From the NCBI RefSeq assembly GCF_046630445.1, contig NC_092341.1, positions 256,232,501-256,296,500 on the forward strand: 64,000 nt of DNA. The letters are read 5' to 3'. This stretch comes from Rutidosis leptorrhynchoides (Eukaryota > Streptophyta > Magnoliopsida > Asterales > Asteraceae). Position numbers and translations under genes: made by a program. Below are positions 1 to 13,246 of the stretch, one piece after another (the first letter of the stretch is position 1; the number at the start of each line of letters is the position of its first letter). Below the pieces are notes generated by a model, which saw only the letters and a program-made list of their open reading frames with translations, was not told the origin of the DNA and searched no databases.

Positions 1-1012
<1,012 letters not shown>

Positions 1013-1530
1013 CACATAAGACATTGTGGGTAGCCCAGACACCAAAATTTTACTAGATAATTTGTGAATATCTTTAAAGTTGAGATGTGAGAGTCTCTTG
1101 TGCCATAACCACTTGAGGTTGTCTGCTGCCTTTGAATAAAAACAAGTATCTGTTGTTGTGACTGCTGTGTTCATGTCAATCTTATACATGTTCTCATGTC
1201 TTTTTGCTGTCAACAGTCGCTTCCCTGTCTTATAAAAATAGTGCCAATTTTCCTTCTGAATTAGACTATCTTACTTTTGCTTGCCAGTTGGCTTATGCTG
1301 AGTAGATTGTGTTTAAGTCCAACAACATATGCCACATTTGAGAATGTAACATTCCCATTTGTTAAAGTGCCAAAACCCTTTGTGTAACCCAATGAATTAT
1401 CTCCATATGAAGCAACTGGACCATCCTTTTCTTGATAGTCCATCACCAGGGACTTACATTTGGTCATATGTCTCGAACAACCACTATCAAGATACCAGAT
1501 TTGCTTGTTTTGAATGCCCTGCACAATAGC
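1013..1530 (-). pseudogene. Copia pol remnant: aspartic protease and GAG-pre-integrase
   Basis: The segment 1261-1524 encodes a retropepsin of copia type: the motif WYLDSGCSRHMT carries the DSG active site, and LLSISQL is typical of the protease end. The next segment, 1013-1213, lies in another frame and encodes a GAG-pre-integrase domain (motif LWHKRLSHLNF). The frame change between them and the abrupt replacement by foreign LTR sequence at 1012 mark this as a broken polyprotein. The integrase core, RT and RNase H are absent from the window. Confidence 0.85.
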
Positions 1531-1648
1531 TAAGAGATTAGTTCTTTTTGGGAACCCATCCGAGGATGGGTTCTGGAAGAGTCATCTTTAATGATCTCTT
1601 CCTGTCTGCTGGTTTGCTTGAAGAGGCATCAGCAGATGGGGTTTGGGT

Positions 1649-4233
1649 TTAAGTACACTGGTTGGCCAAGTAAAACTTGCTGCCACACTTGTAGCATTTT
1701 CTCACTTTTGGTCTAGGTGACTGGTCATACACAGACTTAATGGGGGCAGTAAGATCAGATCTGCTTTCAGCTATAGCAGCTATGAGCTGGTCAAGCTTAA
1801 CAGTCATTATCTCAGTTATCGATGACCCAGCACACGATTCCACAATTTAGTCCACTTTAACTTTTCCTTTAAGAGCAGCTTTCTTTTTGGAACCAGTACC
1901 ATAATCATGGTATACTGCTTTGCCTTTGTTATTTGACGAGCCAGCGTGGGAAGTTACTGGCTTGTCAGCTGATACTGGTTGACCAGTATTAATCTTGATT
2001 GCTGCCTTTGACTTGCTAGTATTGCGTTTTGCTGGCTTGTCTGCAGCTACTGGTTGACCAGTACGATTTTCATCAGCTGACTCAGCATTGGTGGAATTTG
2101 AACACGAAGGGGAATCAATTGATTTTAGCTTTCTTCGATTGTTCTCAGTGATTTCTCTTTTAATACGTCTTTCTTTTGGAGTCATGTAGTAGACGCTAGA
2201 GGGGTCAGTAGTCTCATCAGTTGAGGTACTGGCTTCTCTTGCTCTTTCTTCATCCTCCATTATCTCTTTCATGGCAGGTGGTGGGTTAGCAGCAGGTCTT
2301 ACAAATATATTTGTGAAGACCTTGTTACCATTAACTATCTTGGCAAAAGTATTTGGCAAGACAGCATCGGGATCAGTTTCAAGCACTGGGTCCATGAAAG
2401 TGACTTCAGCGAGAGCAGCAGCAGGAGCATAGTCACCGGCAAAGAATGTCTCAACCTGAGCAGGTATCTACTCATTAATGCACTTGGCTGTGCGTTGAGC
2501 AGATAAGCACCAAGAGGCTACCACTTTTTTAAGGTCAGTAAGCTGGTTTTGGACTACTGCTGCATCTGAGTGAAGAGATTTTAAAGCATAATTTTGTTTT
2601 TCAAGTTTAGAAATTTCATCTTTCAAGATCTTAATTTCATCAGATCTACATTTAAGTTTTTCATTTAAATATTTAATTTCACTTTTGAAAACTTCTTCAC
2701 GTTTGCTGCCTCTGCTTAAGTCAATTCTTAGGTAGTCAAACATTTCAGCTTTTTCATCATCAGTATAAGTTTGAAAATTTTCAACCTTATACAGCATTTC
2801 AGATTTCCATTGAGGTGAATCCCTTTTCAAGTCAGCTTCCCTCATATCAGCCACAAATGTACTACCATTATCATTCTCATCAAACTCCTCAACCTCTTTG
2901 GAAATCAAATATAACTTTTTACCAGAAGCATAACCAGCACCATCATCATCAGTTTCACTGTCAGAAGATGAAGATGAACTGGTTTCATCCCAATCATGAT
3001 GCTTAGCTACTAATACCTTTTCTGGCTTCTTCTCCTTTTTACCAGCCTTTGAGCTTTTCTTCATCTGAGCCTTCATTGCTTTGTACTTGTTCTTGAACTT
3101 TTCTGCTTTTGAGAAGGAGTTAGCATGTTATGTTGAAGGTTTCCTGGACATGCATTTAGCAGCAAAATGTCCAACCTTCCCATAATTGTAACACTCAGAT
3201 TTAGGACCCTTGACTGATTTGCTGCCATACCTAGTATTTGGCTTCTTACTTACTTTGTATGGTTTGCTGGTTCTAATACGATTGAACCTTTTGAACTGCC
3301 TAGCCAACAAAGCCATACCTTCAGCAAACCCTTCCACATCATCCTTGTCATCACTGCTTTCCTCAAACCCAGTACCACTATCCTCCTCTTCACCTGACTC
3401 TTTTTCTGCCATAGCTTTTGAACCAGTAAAGACTTTTGGGCTTTCTTTTTAGCAGCAGCAATAAGAGTAGTATCATCTGACGTTGTAGATTTTGAAGTGG
3501 TGGGGGCAGACTTAAAGTTTTCTTTTAAATTAAGCTCAAGTTTGGCCTCTGCCTTCTCATGGTTCCAAAGTGTACCATACAGAGAAGACATGTTAAAATT
3601 CTTTAAAGTCTGAGTGGTTCTTAATGGGTCAGTAACAGGTTTCCATTTTGTAGGCAGTGAGTCAATGAATTTGTTGACTTGTTCAAAGTCAGTATATGTG
3701 ACTTTCAAGGTGAGCAAGTCAGCAACTAAAGAGTTAAACCTAATGAAGGTTTTCTTAAGGGTCTCACTTTTGTAGGCAAAGAACATTTCATATTCTCTTT
3801 TCAAAGCTATAATCTTATTTTGCCTAACTTCATCCATACCCTCATATGTAACATCAAGATAGTCTAACATAGTTTTAGCATTTGATTTTCCCTTAATCAG
3901 TTTAAACAAATGGTTAGGTAAGGTTATTGCTAACAAGGTTCTGATATTAGGGTTAAGTCCAACACGACGTTTGTCCTCATCCACCCATCTAGATGGGGGA
4001 AGAACAACTTCTCTGCCAGGAACAGCAGGAGTGTCTGCTGTAGCAGGAACACTATGAATTGTTTCAGTAGGGATGAATGGACCATCAGTAGCAATGCCAG
4101 ATATGAGTGGGTCAATAGACTCAAGGTGAAGCAGAAACCTAGCCTTCCAGGTTTCATACTCATCTTCATCAAACTTAGGTGGTCTATTGGATGACCCATT
4201 TTCAAGGTAAGCTGAGTTTGTTTATGCAGCCAT
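1649..4233 (-). pseudogene. Copia gag, multiply interrupted
   Basis: The start ATG lies at 4233-4231, about 40 bases downstream of the primer binding site. The fourth codon is already a TAA stop, after which the frame runs open to about 3430. The first part has a UBN2-type gag look (motif FDEDEYETWKARF). A frameshift near 3420 moves the protein to a second frame that continues to 1649, with in-frame stops near 3125, 2468 and 1847. That part contains a CCHC-like knuckle (CYNYGKVGHFAAKC, second cysteine replaced by Tyr), an acidic Ser-rich stretch, a coiled coil (about 2500-2740), a Lys/Thr-rich linker with two copies of a GQPV-ADKP repeat, and a second knuckle-like motif (CYKCGSKFYLANQC). The unusually long gag fits a Sirevirus-like element. 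Confidence 0.8.
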
Positions 4234-4274
4234 GAGAGAATTCAGATCCAAGATATTAAATTATCAAGACTGAA

Positions 4275-4286
4275 GCTCTGATACCA
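4275..4286 (-). promoter_or_regulatory. Copia primer binding site (tRNA-iMet)
   Basis: The minus strand reads TGGTATCAGAGC, the classic plant LTR-retrotransposon site complementary to the 3' end of initiator Met tRNA. It lies two bases inside the end of the LTR that begins at 4289. Confidence 0.9.
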
Positions 4287-4288
4287 GT

Positions 4289-5240
4289 TGTTGGTCACTT
4301 GATTAACAACAGGAGTATTGTAGAAGGGGGGGGGGGGTGAATACAATTCTTTTGATTATCTTAATAGTTTAAGCTAATTAGTATTCAAGCAAGTAAATTG
4401 GATAAGAGTCAAAGGTAATATTCAACGATTATTCTTTATTGATATAAATCACAAAGAATCAAAACTATCCTTGGCGGAATGATAGTTGGTTGATACAGAT
4501 TCACCTAAGTTATAGCTATTGAGGTTATCTAAAGCTGTTACACGTTTGGACTCTTAATAAATAAAACCCACACCACTAGTTGTTACAATAGGATACATCA
4601 ATTTATAGTAGTCCTATAACCGTGTAATTATTCTATTGTCCACTGGTACATAGGGTATCTGTACTTGTGGGGAAAACTGCATAAAAGAGCTTGCTCTCTT
4701 CTTTCCTCTTTGGTAGCTATTTGCAGGAACACCCCAATTCGGTTTGGCACCACTATTTGGTTAAACAAATAGAATGTTGTGTTCCCTAGGCGTTGACAAA
4801 GAATAACAAATATTTGCACATGCGTTAAACTTCTGCATTATCAAGTGGTCTTGTAAGGTCACTTGTCAGCCACCGACGCGTGTCCTTTTCTGTTCAACTT
4901 TGTCTTCGACTTCTGTTGAATAGTACAATTGATGTAGACCACTCAGGAAACCACTATGCTTGTAATGGAGCATAACTGTCTTGTGTAGTAAGCTGCTTTC
5001 CAGCCATGCTGGTTCTTCTATGCTGAGTCACTTGATATTCTTGAATTACTGGGTACACATCCTGTGCTAATTGAAGAATACTGTCTACCGTGTGCTGGTA
5101 GACTAGGCAGCAAACTAAACACTCGACACAGTAATATTTGCTGTCTATACATAAACAAACCTGTGTTGGCTGCACATAACATTTTAGTGTACATATATGC
5201 TGTTTTGTCATAATTAAATCCTTAATTACATTGGGAACTC
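4289..5240 (-). repeat. Copia LTR (5' LTR in element sense), main part
   Basis: The LTR begins next to the primer binding site with TGTTGGTCAC on the plus strand, equal to ...CCAACA on the minus strand. Its outer end is TGTTGAGTTCCC on the minus strand. That end is reached only by joining 5240 to 13252, because element C inserted four bases from the edge. Net length is about 956 bp. A homopolymer of 12 G occurs near 4326-4337. The partner LTR is outside the window. Confidence 0.8.
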
Positions 5241-7096
5241 TGATGTCGTAAAGAGGGGGTATGAAATAGTTTATATTTTTACTAGGAAATACTATTAAAT
5301 ATGCTACAATTTTACACAAGTTTTAATTATTTATTTACAAATGGGATATACCTAAACCTTGCTACAACACTATAGGCAGTGTACCTAATCGTAGAGTAGT
5401 ATAGTTTTTAGGAAGTCCGGTTCGTTCCACAGGGAGCGGGCTTATTGCACACTATATTTTTAAAGAACTATATTTGTACAAAATATATATAATAATATAT
5501 AATAATATATAAAAGGGGGTTTACCGTTTAATGACCGGTTTGTCGATTTATATTTTAAGCGAAGCGTATAGTAAATGACAATATTTAAATAACAATATAA
5601 AATAAATAACAATAATTAAAATGACAATAAATAAAAGTACGAGGAAATATGAAATAAAATATATTATGCTTATTTAAACTTCCGTAACCATGATGGTTGA
5701 CGTGTTGATTTTAGTTTTATGCCCATGGGTTAATTGTCCTTTGTCCTGGATTATTTAATATGTCCATACGGATTTGTCCATAATAGTCCATCAGTCATAA
5801 ATATAAAGAGCGAAAGCCTTCGTCAAATTATTCTTATTCCCGAAGTCAAATATTCCAACTAATTGGGGATTCGAATTGTAACAAGGTTTTAATACTTTGT
5901 TTAATGAATACACCAGGTTATCAACTGCGTGTAAACCAAGGTTTTACTACTTTGTTAACAATTACACCAATTACCCTTGAATGTAATTCACCCCTGTTTC
6001 AACAAGTCTATTAACTATTAATCCAGTTCCGTGTCCGGTAAAATGAATAATTATTGGTATTTATAGATATCCCGCCCACCGTACCCAGTCAAGCGTATGT
6101 GGTTATATATAAATACGTCAAATTATAAGTTTGTATATTAAATTAACAAGGTATTGTTTAGTTAATATAAAACCCATTAATAGCCCATAGTCTAATTTCC
6201 ACAAGTGTCGTTCTTTTGTCCAAACCCCAATTATGGTACAAAGCCCAATTACCCCTATCTTTAATATTTAGTCCAACATCATGATTACTTTGGCTCAAAT
6301 AAGCATAATAATAACTTAAGTACGAGACATTAATTTAAAAAGGAGAACATAACTTACATTGAGTATTTATCGCGTAGTGTTACACGGACAGAATTTCGAC
6401 TTCAAAACCTAAAATAACCTTTACATAACCCGAACTAATCTAATATAAAACTACCCTATACTATATATATTATATATATATTTATTTATTTATTTATTAC
6501 AGAGTATTATTATTATTATTTATTTTTTAAACTCGGCAGAATGCATGGCCTTTTATAGGGATTTCTGATTTTTCAAACTCCGCGAGTCGTGGAGTTTTTG
6601 GCCTTCAAACTCCGCGAGTCGTGGAGTTTGATTTTCCAGCTCACATCAATTTGGATCTTAGCTTTGCCGACATAATATATAAATAAATATAATATATAAA
6701 TAATTTTAAGAATTATTTAAATATTATATTATATTTATGTGCATAGTTGACTTGTAATTTTTAGTCCATTGCGTCGAGCGTTGAGAGTTGACTCATGTCC
6801 CGGTTCCGGATTTTCGAACGTCCTTGCGTATTATTTTATATCGTGTACTTTGCGTTCCGAAACTTGTACTCTTGTCATTTTTAGACGTTTCCCATCAATA
6901 AATTGAACCACTTGGATTGTATCTTGTACATTTGAGCTTTTTGGTCATTTGCGTCTTCAAATCGTCGTTTTCGCCTTTTGTCTTCGCACTTATTTAATAT
7001 AAACGATTACAACTTAAAATAGGACAATTACAACTAAATAATTTACATATTGGGAGGATATTGCTACTAAATATATGTTCATTTGGAGCACTATCA
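5241..7096 (-). repeat. Element C 3' LTR (left copy)
   Basis: Starts TGATGTCGTAAAG and ends GAGCACTATCA on the plus strand, so both ends are TG/CA-like. It is collinear with 11388-13246 with only scattered differences. TATA-like sequences in element sense occur near 6058-6065 and 6111-6124, and a tandem pair of GC-rich palindromes lies at 6575-6629. Confidence 0.9.
6575..6629. repeat. Doublet of imperfect palindromes in C 3' LTR
   Basis: Two identical 23-bp units (6575-6597 and 6607-6629) each read AAACTCC...GGAGTTT around a CGCGAGTCG centre, separated by nine bases containing TTGGCC. Element E has a structurally equivalent doublet of unrelated sequence at the same LTR position. Confidence 0.85.
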
Positions 7097-7111
7097 AATA
7101 TCCCCACACTT
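7097..7111 (-). promoter_or_regulatory. Element C polypurine tract
   Basis: The minus strand reads AAGTGTGGGGATATT immediately before the 3' LTR, the expected place for the plus-strand primer of reverse transcription. The core AAGTGTGGGGA recurs three more times inside C (8522-8532, 8774-8784, 9099-9109). Confidence 0.7.
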
Positions 7112-9080
7112 GAACGTTGCTTGTCCTCAAGCAATACATAACTTGAAATAATATAATACATCACACGAATCACTTCTTTATTCTTCACACTTTATACATC
7201 AGTGATTTTGAGATGGCGGTATAAACGATGATAGTAACGATAGAACCATGGTTAAAGGTGGGTGTGTCATCCACAGTTGCCTCGGGTTTAGGTCAACGAC
7301 ACTTGCAATCAAATAGCCGATTTAATTCGGTTTCCAAAGCAAATTGCACATTTAAAAGGCGGTTTACAGTCCCACATGACTATGAAAATTTAGATCCGTT
7401 AGAAAATTGGATCTTTATGAAAACATTTGATCTTTTGAAAATTCAATCTAGCTTTTTCCCTAGACAAGTTTTCCGGAATAACCCTTCACCGGTGTTTGCA
7501 AAATATTTTTGTGGGTTGTGTGGGTTTCAGATTTGAAAATTTTAGCTCAACACTTGTGGTTTTGTGTTACCCACTTGCTAACCTTGTATTAGGAAAGCAA
7601 CACGTCCAGTTCACTTGTCCCGTATATTATCTTTCGATAAACTACCGTCCGGTTGTAAAGGAAAGCGATGAACAAGCAACTGTTAAGGCAATGTCCCGTG
7701 ACTTGCTTTTGATTATGGTCTATAAACGTGTCGGACGCAATTACTATCCTTTATAGGAGCAATAGTAAAGCCCACCCTTATAATTTCCGGTCTGGCACAA
7801 GGTCCTGTCTCCGACCATGCTATGCAACCACCGTTCTTACGGTTGACACCCGATTTGGTTTAGGTGACCTAATGAATTCTAGGTGAATTACTAGGATTTT
7901 ACGTTCAATGGTAATGAACGCATTAAAAATGGGTTTTCAGAAAACAAATAGGTTTTAATTTGATCAAAATATTTTCTCGTTCAAGCTCGAGTTTAGATAT
8001 CATCGAATTCCATGAGTTTGAAATTCTCAATCTTTAAGGTCAATCTCTAGGATTGAGTAATATCAGTCTTAAAAGCTGATTTTTAATCTTTAAGAAGATT
8101 ATCCTTTCTGGGGATCTGATTCATTAGTCTTATCAAGCTAATTTGCACAGCGCCCTCCCCATTTTACGAGACAGATCCTCTCATGGTTAGGATAAGTCTG
8201 ACCACTTGGCGACCCTGTTTGATGCTGAGGTCCGTGGATTTCCTGCTGATTTTAGAGATGACTTTTCTAGATTTTTCGTCAACCTACAGCTGGTCTGGAC
8301 GACAACTTCTTGACTAAATCAAGAAGCGCGTGTCTTTTTCGGAAGACTTTACTTCCATTTAATGATAGAATTGATTCATCGTGTAGATCCATCTTTTCTT
8401 TTATCTTTATTATAATATTGCGGGTAAAACAGTCAATTTAGTCCAAAACAAAAGCACCTGCAATAACTTTACAGAAACATGTGATAGATAGTTTTTTTTA
8501 ATTGAATAACTTGGTACATTCTCCCCACACTTAGTTTCTTTCTTTGCCTTTTTATTCTCCTTTATTCCATTTTAAATGAATTCAAGTGTTTTAGGGTGTT
8601 TCTCAATTTTATGTCATTTCTGAGGTAACGATAATTTCGGTATTAACACCTAGTTTTCATCGTTCATAAATATGTATAAACATGATTTTGAATTCATTTA
8701 GTTGAAAATTTTTCAAATTTTCACAAAATTTGGCCATTAAACCAAGTGTAAACCTGAGAGAATTTATAACCCTTCCCCACACTTGAGATCATGCAATGCC
8801 CTCATTTGCATGAAATCAGACTCTAATTATAAATTCATGAGGGTGATTAGTGCAGAAAAGTAGTTAAAGATACCCAGTTTTGTAATTATAAAGCTCGTCG
8901 AATGATAGATGGCGCGCCTCATCGTTCATCCCTTCTTGTTTTATCACACATATTTTTTTTTCTTCAAAAACGGCTGATTTTCTGAGCTGTTTGTTAATAT
9001 TTGAAAATGCGTCTTTTACCCTTACTTATTATGCATGTTTATTAACGAGTTATACACTAACCCGAACCCCTAATTTAACG
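7112..9080. other. Non-coding interior of element C
   Basis: About 2 kb between the ORF and the 3' LTR where pol would be expected. I see no RT, integrase or protease motif on either strand. Short open frames on the plus strand (7228-7536 and 7496-7756) show no recognisable domain. Three internal copies of the polypurine-tract core lie here or at its edge. Confidence 0.6.
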
Positions 9081-10226
9081 TTAAGTGGGGTTAGACTTCC
9101 CCACACTTAGCTGACGATATGTGAAGTCGGTAGAATAAGTTTCAAGAATTAGAATAGTGAGCCAGTTATTTACATCTCGGGTGGTGTATAATATATCAAT
9201 GGGTTTAAAGTTTAGAAACACTCGATCGTCACTACTTAATTCTTTTTTAAGTGTAGCTTTTAGTAAATGGATACGTCTCTTTTCTGGTTCTTGGTCAAAT
9301 GGATCGATATACACCGACATACATATTTCTATAGGGTGGACAATTCCTAACATTTCCTTTCGTTCATTCTCGGGATCAAGGTTTTCACCTCTATTACCCA
9401 ATTGGGTGAAATTCGAGGTGTCAATATCTATTACAGCTTGTAGTTCATCTTTGGTAAATGACTCGTCTATTGAGAATATTGGGTTGGAAGGTTGTGGAAT
9501 GGTGAATTTCGGGATCGAAGCAAATTCTTCTTCATTAATGGTACTTATTGGTCTCACCATTTTGGTCTCGGGGGTAAAATTTTCAACGTTATCGTTTTCC
9601 CAAGAGTACCAATTTGTCACCCTTACTTCTTCTTCATTCATTGATGGATCGATGATTTTGTCGGTAGAGGCTAATGTGTCGATATGTTGTGAAATTGGTA
9701 AAACTGAATAAAAAGTATCATCGGGATAGTTGGTGATTTCGGAGCTCTCGAATTCATCAAAATTCGATGATATGAGATTTTCTTGCACACGACTCCTCAG
9801 ATCAATAGGTGTGTAATCTGATAGAGTTTCAGCTTGACGATTTACAAACTCTCTCATTTGTTCATTTTGAGCATCAAGTTCTTCGAGTTTGATTTTCATA
9901 TAATCTAAAGAATTTTCAGGCACATAATTTTCCTCGTCTACTGGTTGTTGAGTTTGGATATATTCTTGGGAATAATCCCAATTAGAATTGTATTCCTCAT
10001 AATCATTCCATTCAGGTTCCATGGGTGCGTAATTTTCCATAGGAACGTAATAATAACATTCCCATGTTGAATGATAATCTCCACAGATTTCACAACCACT
10101 TATTGTTTCGTCATTCGTGATCCAAGATTGACTGAACGAATTGTCATCAACACCCGTTTGAGAGTATTGATTAAATTGATTTCGGATGTCATAAAGAGTT
10201 TCCAAAATATTCTCGAGATTTTTCAT
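9081..10226 (-). CDS. Element C ORF: 381-residue protein of unknown function, gag-like knuckle
   Basis: This frame is uninterrupted for 381 codons inside an otherwise non-coding element. The ATG lies about 100 bases after the end of a leader homologous to that of element E, in the place where E has its gag start. Residues 45-57 contain CEICGDYHSTWEC, a CX2CX3HX4C knuckle of the spacing seen in Athila/Tat gag (element E has CEQCGGPHLTKDC). A Tyr/Asn/Glu-rich stretch follows, then a probable coiled coil around residues 108-135 (LEELDAQNEQMREF) and an acidic remainder that I cannot assign. It lacks the conserved capsid region visible in E gag. It may be a rebuilt gag fragment fused to other sequence; RNA binding is an inference from the knuckle only. 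Confidence 0.6.
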   Translation of the reverse strand: MKNLENILETLYDIRNQFNQYSQTGVDDNSFSQSWITNDETISGCEICGDYHSTWECYYYVPMENYAPMEPEWNDYEEYNSNWDYSQEYIQTQQPVDEENYVPENSLDYMKIKLEELDAQNEQMREFVNRQAETLSDYTPIDLRSRVQENLISSNFDEFESSEITNYPDDTFYSVLPISQHIDTLASTDKIIDPSMNEEEVRVTNWYSWENDNVENFTPETKMVRPISTINEEEFASIPKFTIPQPSNPIFSIDESFTKDELQAVIDIDTSNFTQLGNRGENLDPENERKEMLGIVHPIEICMSVYIDPFDQEPEKRRIHLLKATLKKELSSDDRVFLNFKPIDILYTTRDVNNWLTILILETYSTDFTYRQLSVGKSNPT

Positions 10227-11363
10227 AATGCGCTTATTACCAAATTTTAGCTACAATGTGGTGCATTTACTTAATTATCCTATTAGTTATAAAAATAAAA
10301 ATTATATAAGTTATCAAATTAATAGACTTTTCTGCTTTTGCCCACGTTTCGAATAGCCAATAGATGCAGCAGGGAGCCAGAACCCTTTAAATCGGAAGCT
10401 CACAACTCAGCCACTAACAAATCCAACTATTACTACGAAGCAGAAAATTTGGATGTCTATCAATTTAACCGCTTAAAATAATTTTTCGTTTTTGAAATTT
10501 TAGAGAAGAAATAGAAAATTCTATGTCCTAAAAACTAGATCGTCGAGAAATAAGAAAGAAAAAGAAGTGCGTCGAAAAACGTCGAAAAATAAAAATGTCG
10601 AAAAATAATAGGCGTCGAAAAAAAAAAAGTAGCGCGTCGAAACTTAAAAAAGAACTAAAAACTAAGAATTAAAAGTTGCGTCTAAAAATATTAAAGCTTA
10701 AAAGGAATACTATATCCCAAAATGGCAATAATTTAAAAAGGTACTAAAATTTATAAACAGCGTCGCAAAATTTTAAAGCACCTTAGTCTTAGTCTAAAGA
10801 AAAAGCACTTCAGGGATTTTACGGCAAAGCCTAAAAATCTAGAAATAAAAATAACTATGGTAAAAACTATATTAAAACTAAATACGAGCAAAAAAAATAC
10901 AAATATTACACTAAAACAAATAAAAAGATACAAAAATAAAAATAAACTTAAAGTTGTAAAAAGTACAATTTTTATAAAAATATTATTTTTATATTATTTA
11001 TTTTATAAAAGTATTAGTTTTATAATTTATTAAAACTAATTAAACTAAAAATACAAATTAATTAAATAAAACTAAAACTAATAATTAAATAAATTAACCT
11101 AATTAGGGTTATAATAATAATAATAATTATAAATTAATTAAAACCCTAAACTGTCGGCTGAGGTTACCAGGCCTGTCAACTCAAGCCATGCGATCGCATG
11201 GTTTGGAAGTTAAAATCTCATGCGATCGCATGAGGTAGGGTTTCGGGCCAAGAGCTGGGCTGCTACAGTGTTCGGGCCCGAGAGTTTTTATTTAATTTTT
11301 TTTTATATTGTTTTTCTAAAAATGATATACAAATATATTTATAAAATATAGTGTTTCGCCGAA
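10227..11363 (-). other. Element C untranslated leader
   Basis: Lies between primer binding site and ORF in element sense. The part at 10320-10480 is closely similar, in reverse complement, to 60460-60640 of element E. It is very A/T-rich, with repeated TCGAAAA-type words around 10540-10640. A palindrome doublet lies at 11186-11233. Confidence 0.7.
11186..11233. repeat. Doublet of CATGCGATCGCATG palindromes in C leader
   Basis: Perfect palindromes CCATGCGATCGCATGG (11186-11201) and TCATGCGATCGCATGA (11218-11233) are separated by 16 bases. The same 14-bp core occurs as doublets in the LTR and in the leader of element E. Confidence 0.9.
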
Positions 11364-11381
11364 TCCCCGGAAGCGGCGCCA
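11364..11381 (-). promoter_or_regulatory. Element C primer binding site
   Basis: The minus strand reads TGGCGCCGCTTCCGGGGA, a variant of the TGGCGCCG...CCGGGGA site typical of Athila/Tat gypsy elements (usually ascribed to tRNA-Asp). It lies six bases from the LTR end at 11388. Element E has the same site with one difference. Confidence 0.85.
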
Positions 11382-11387
11382 AAAACT

Positions 11388-13246
11388 TGGTATCGTAAAG
11401 AGGGGGTATGAAATAGTTTATATTTTTACTAGGAAATACTATTAAATATGCTATAATTTTACACAAGTTTTAATTATTTATTTACAAATGGGATATACCT
11501 AAACCTTGCTACAACACTATAGGCAGTGTACCTAATCGTAGAGTAGTATAGTTTTTAGGAAGTCCGGTTCGTTCCACAGGGAGCGGGCTTATTGCACACT
11601 ATATTTTTAAACAACTATATTTGTACAAAATATATATTATAATATATAATAATATATAAAAGGGGGTTTACCGTTTAATGACCGGTTTGTCGATTTATAT
11701 TTTAAGCGAAGCGTATAGTAAATGACGATATTTAAATAACAATATAAAATAAATAACAATAATTAAAATGACAATAAATAAAAGTACGAGGAAATATGAA
11801 ATAAAATATATTATGCTTATTTAAACTTCCGTAACCATGATGGTTGACGTGTTGATTTTAGTTTTATGCCCATGGGTTAATTGTCCTTTGTCCTGGATTA
11901 TTTAATATGTCCATACGGATTTGTCCATAATAGTCCATCAGTCATAAATATAAAGAGAGAAAGCCTTCGTCAAATTATTCTTATTCCCGAAGTCAAATAT
12001 TCCAACTAATTGGGGATTCAAATTGTAACAAGGTTTTAATACTTTGTTTAATGAATACACAAGGTTATCGACTGCGTGTAAACCAAGGTTTTACTACTTT
12101 ATTAACAATTACACCAATTACCCTTGAATGTAATTCACCCCTGTTTCAATAAGTCTATTAACTATTAATCCAGTTCCGTGTCCGGTAAAATGAATAATTA
12201 TTGGTATTTATAGATATACCGCCCACCGTACCCAGTCAAGCGTATGTGGTTATATATAAATACGTCAAATTATAAGTTTGTATATTAAATTAACAAGGTA
12301 TTGTTTAGTTAATATAAAACTCATTAATAGCCCATAGTCTAATTTCCACAAGTATCGTTCTTTTGTCCAAACCCCAATTATGGTACAAAGCCCAATTACC
12401 CCTATCTTTAATATTTAGTCCAACATCATGATTACTTTGGCTCAAATAAGCATAATAATAACTTAAGTACGAGACATTAATTTAAAAAGGAGAACATAAC
12501 TTACATTGAGTATTTATCGCGTAGTGTTACACGGACAGAATTTCGACTTCAAAAACCCGTAAAATAACCTTTACATAACCCGAACTAATCTAATATAAAA
12601 CTACCCTATACTATATATATTATATATATATTTATTTATTTATTTATTACAGAGTATTATTATTATTATTTATTTTTTAAACTCGGCAGAATGCATGGCC
12701 TTTTATAGGGATTTCTGATTTTTCAAACTCCGCGAGTCGTGAAGTTTTTGGCCTTCAAACTCCGCGAGTCGTGGAGTTTGATTTTCCAGCTCACATCCGT
12801 TTGGATCATAGCTTTGCCGACATAATATATAAATAAATATAATATATAAATAATTTTAAGAATTATTTAAATATTATATTATATTTATGTGCATAGTTGA
12901 CTTGTAATTTTTAGTCCATTGCGTCGAGCGTTGAGAGTTGACTCATGTCCCGGTTCCGAATTTTCGAACGTCCTTGCGTATTATTTTATATCGTGTACTT
13001 TGCGTTCCGCAACTTGTACTCTTGTCATTTTTAGACGTTTCTCATCAATAAATTGAACCACTTGGATTGTATCTTGTACATTTGAGCTTTTTGGTCATTT
13101 GCATCTTCAAATCGTCGTTTGCGCCTTTTGTCTTCGCACTTATTTAATATAAACGATTACAACTTAAAATAGGACAATTACAACTAAATAATTTACATAT
13201 TGGGAGGATATTGCTACTAAATATATGTTCATTTGGAGCACTATTA
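11388..13246 (-). repeat. Element C 5' LTR (right copy)
   Basis: Collinear with the left copy. Terminal bases have drifted: the plus-strand start is TGGTATCG instead of TGATGTCG and the end is CTATTA instead of CTATCA. The GC palindrome doublet is at 12725-12779, with one G-to-A change in its first unit. The 5-bp target duplication AACTC follows directly. Confidence 0.9.

Larger units (their letters stand above)
5241..13246 (-). mobile_element. Element C: complete non-autonomous Athila-like LTR element
   Basis: Two direct repeats of about 1.86 kb flank a 4.3 kb interior, and the 5-bp duplication AACTC lies at 5236-5240 and 13247-13251. On the minus strand the order is LTR (11388-13246), primer site, leader, one ORF, long non-coding stretch, polypurine tract, LTR (5241-7096). 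There is no protease, RT, RNase H or integrase. LTR and leader sequences are recognisably homologous to element E, which does carry gag-pol, so C looks like a deletion/replacement derivative that would need E-type enzymes. It inserted into a copia LTR. Confidence 0.9.

Noticed and set aside
4954..5319. 121-codon Cys-containing frame on the minus strand
   Set aside because: Crosses the junction of the copia LTR and the element C LTR, so it is accidental.
9157..9711. 184-codon plus-strand frame
   Set aside because: Antisense shadow of the element C ORF.
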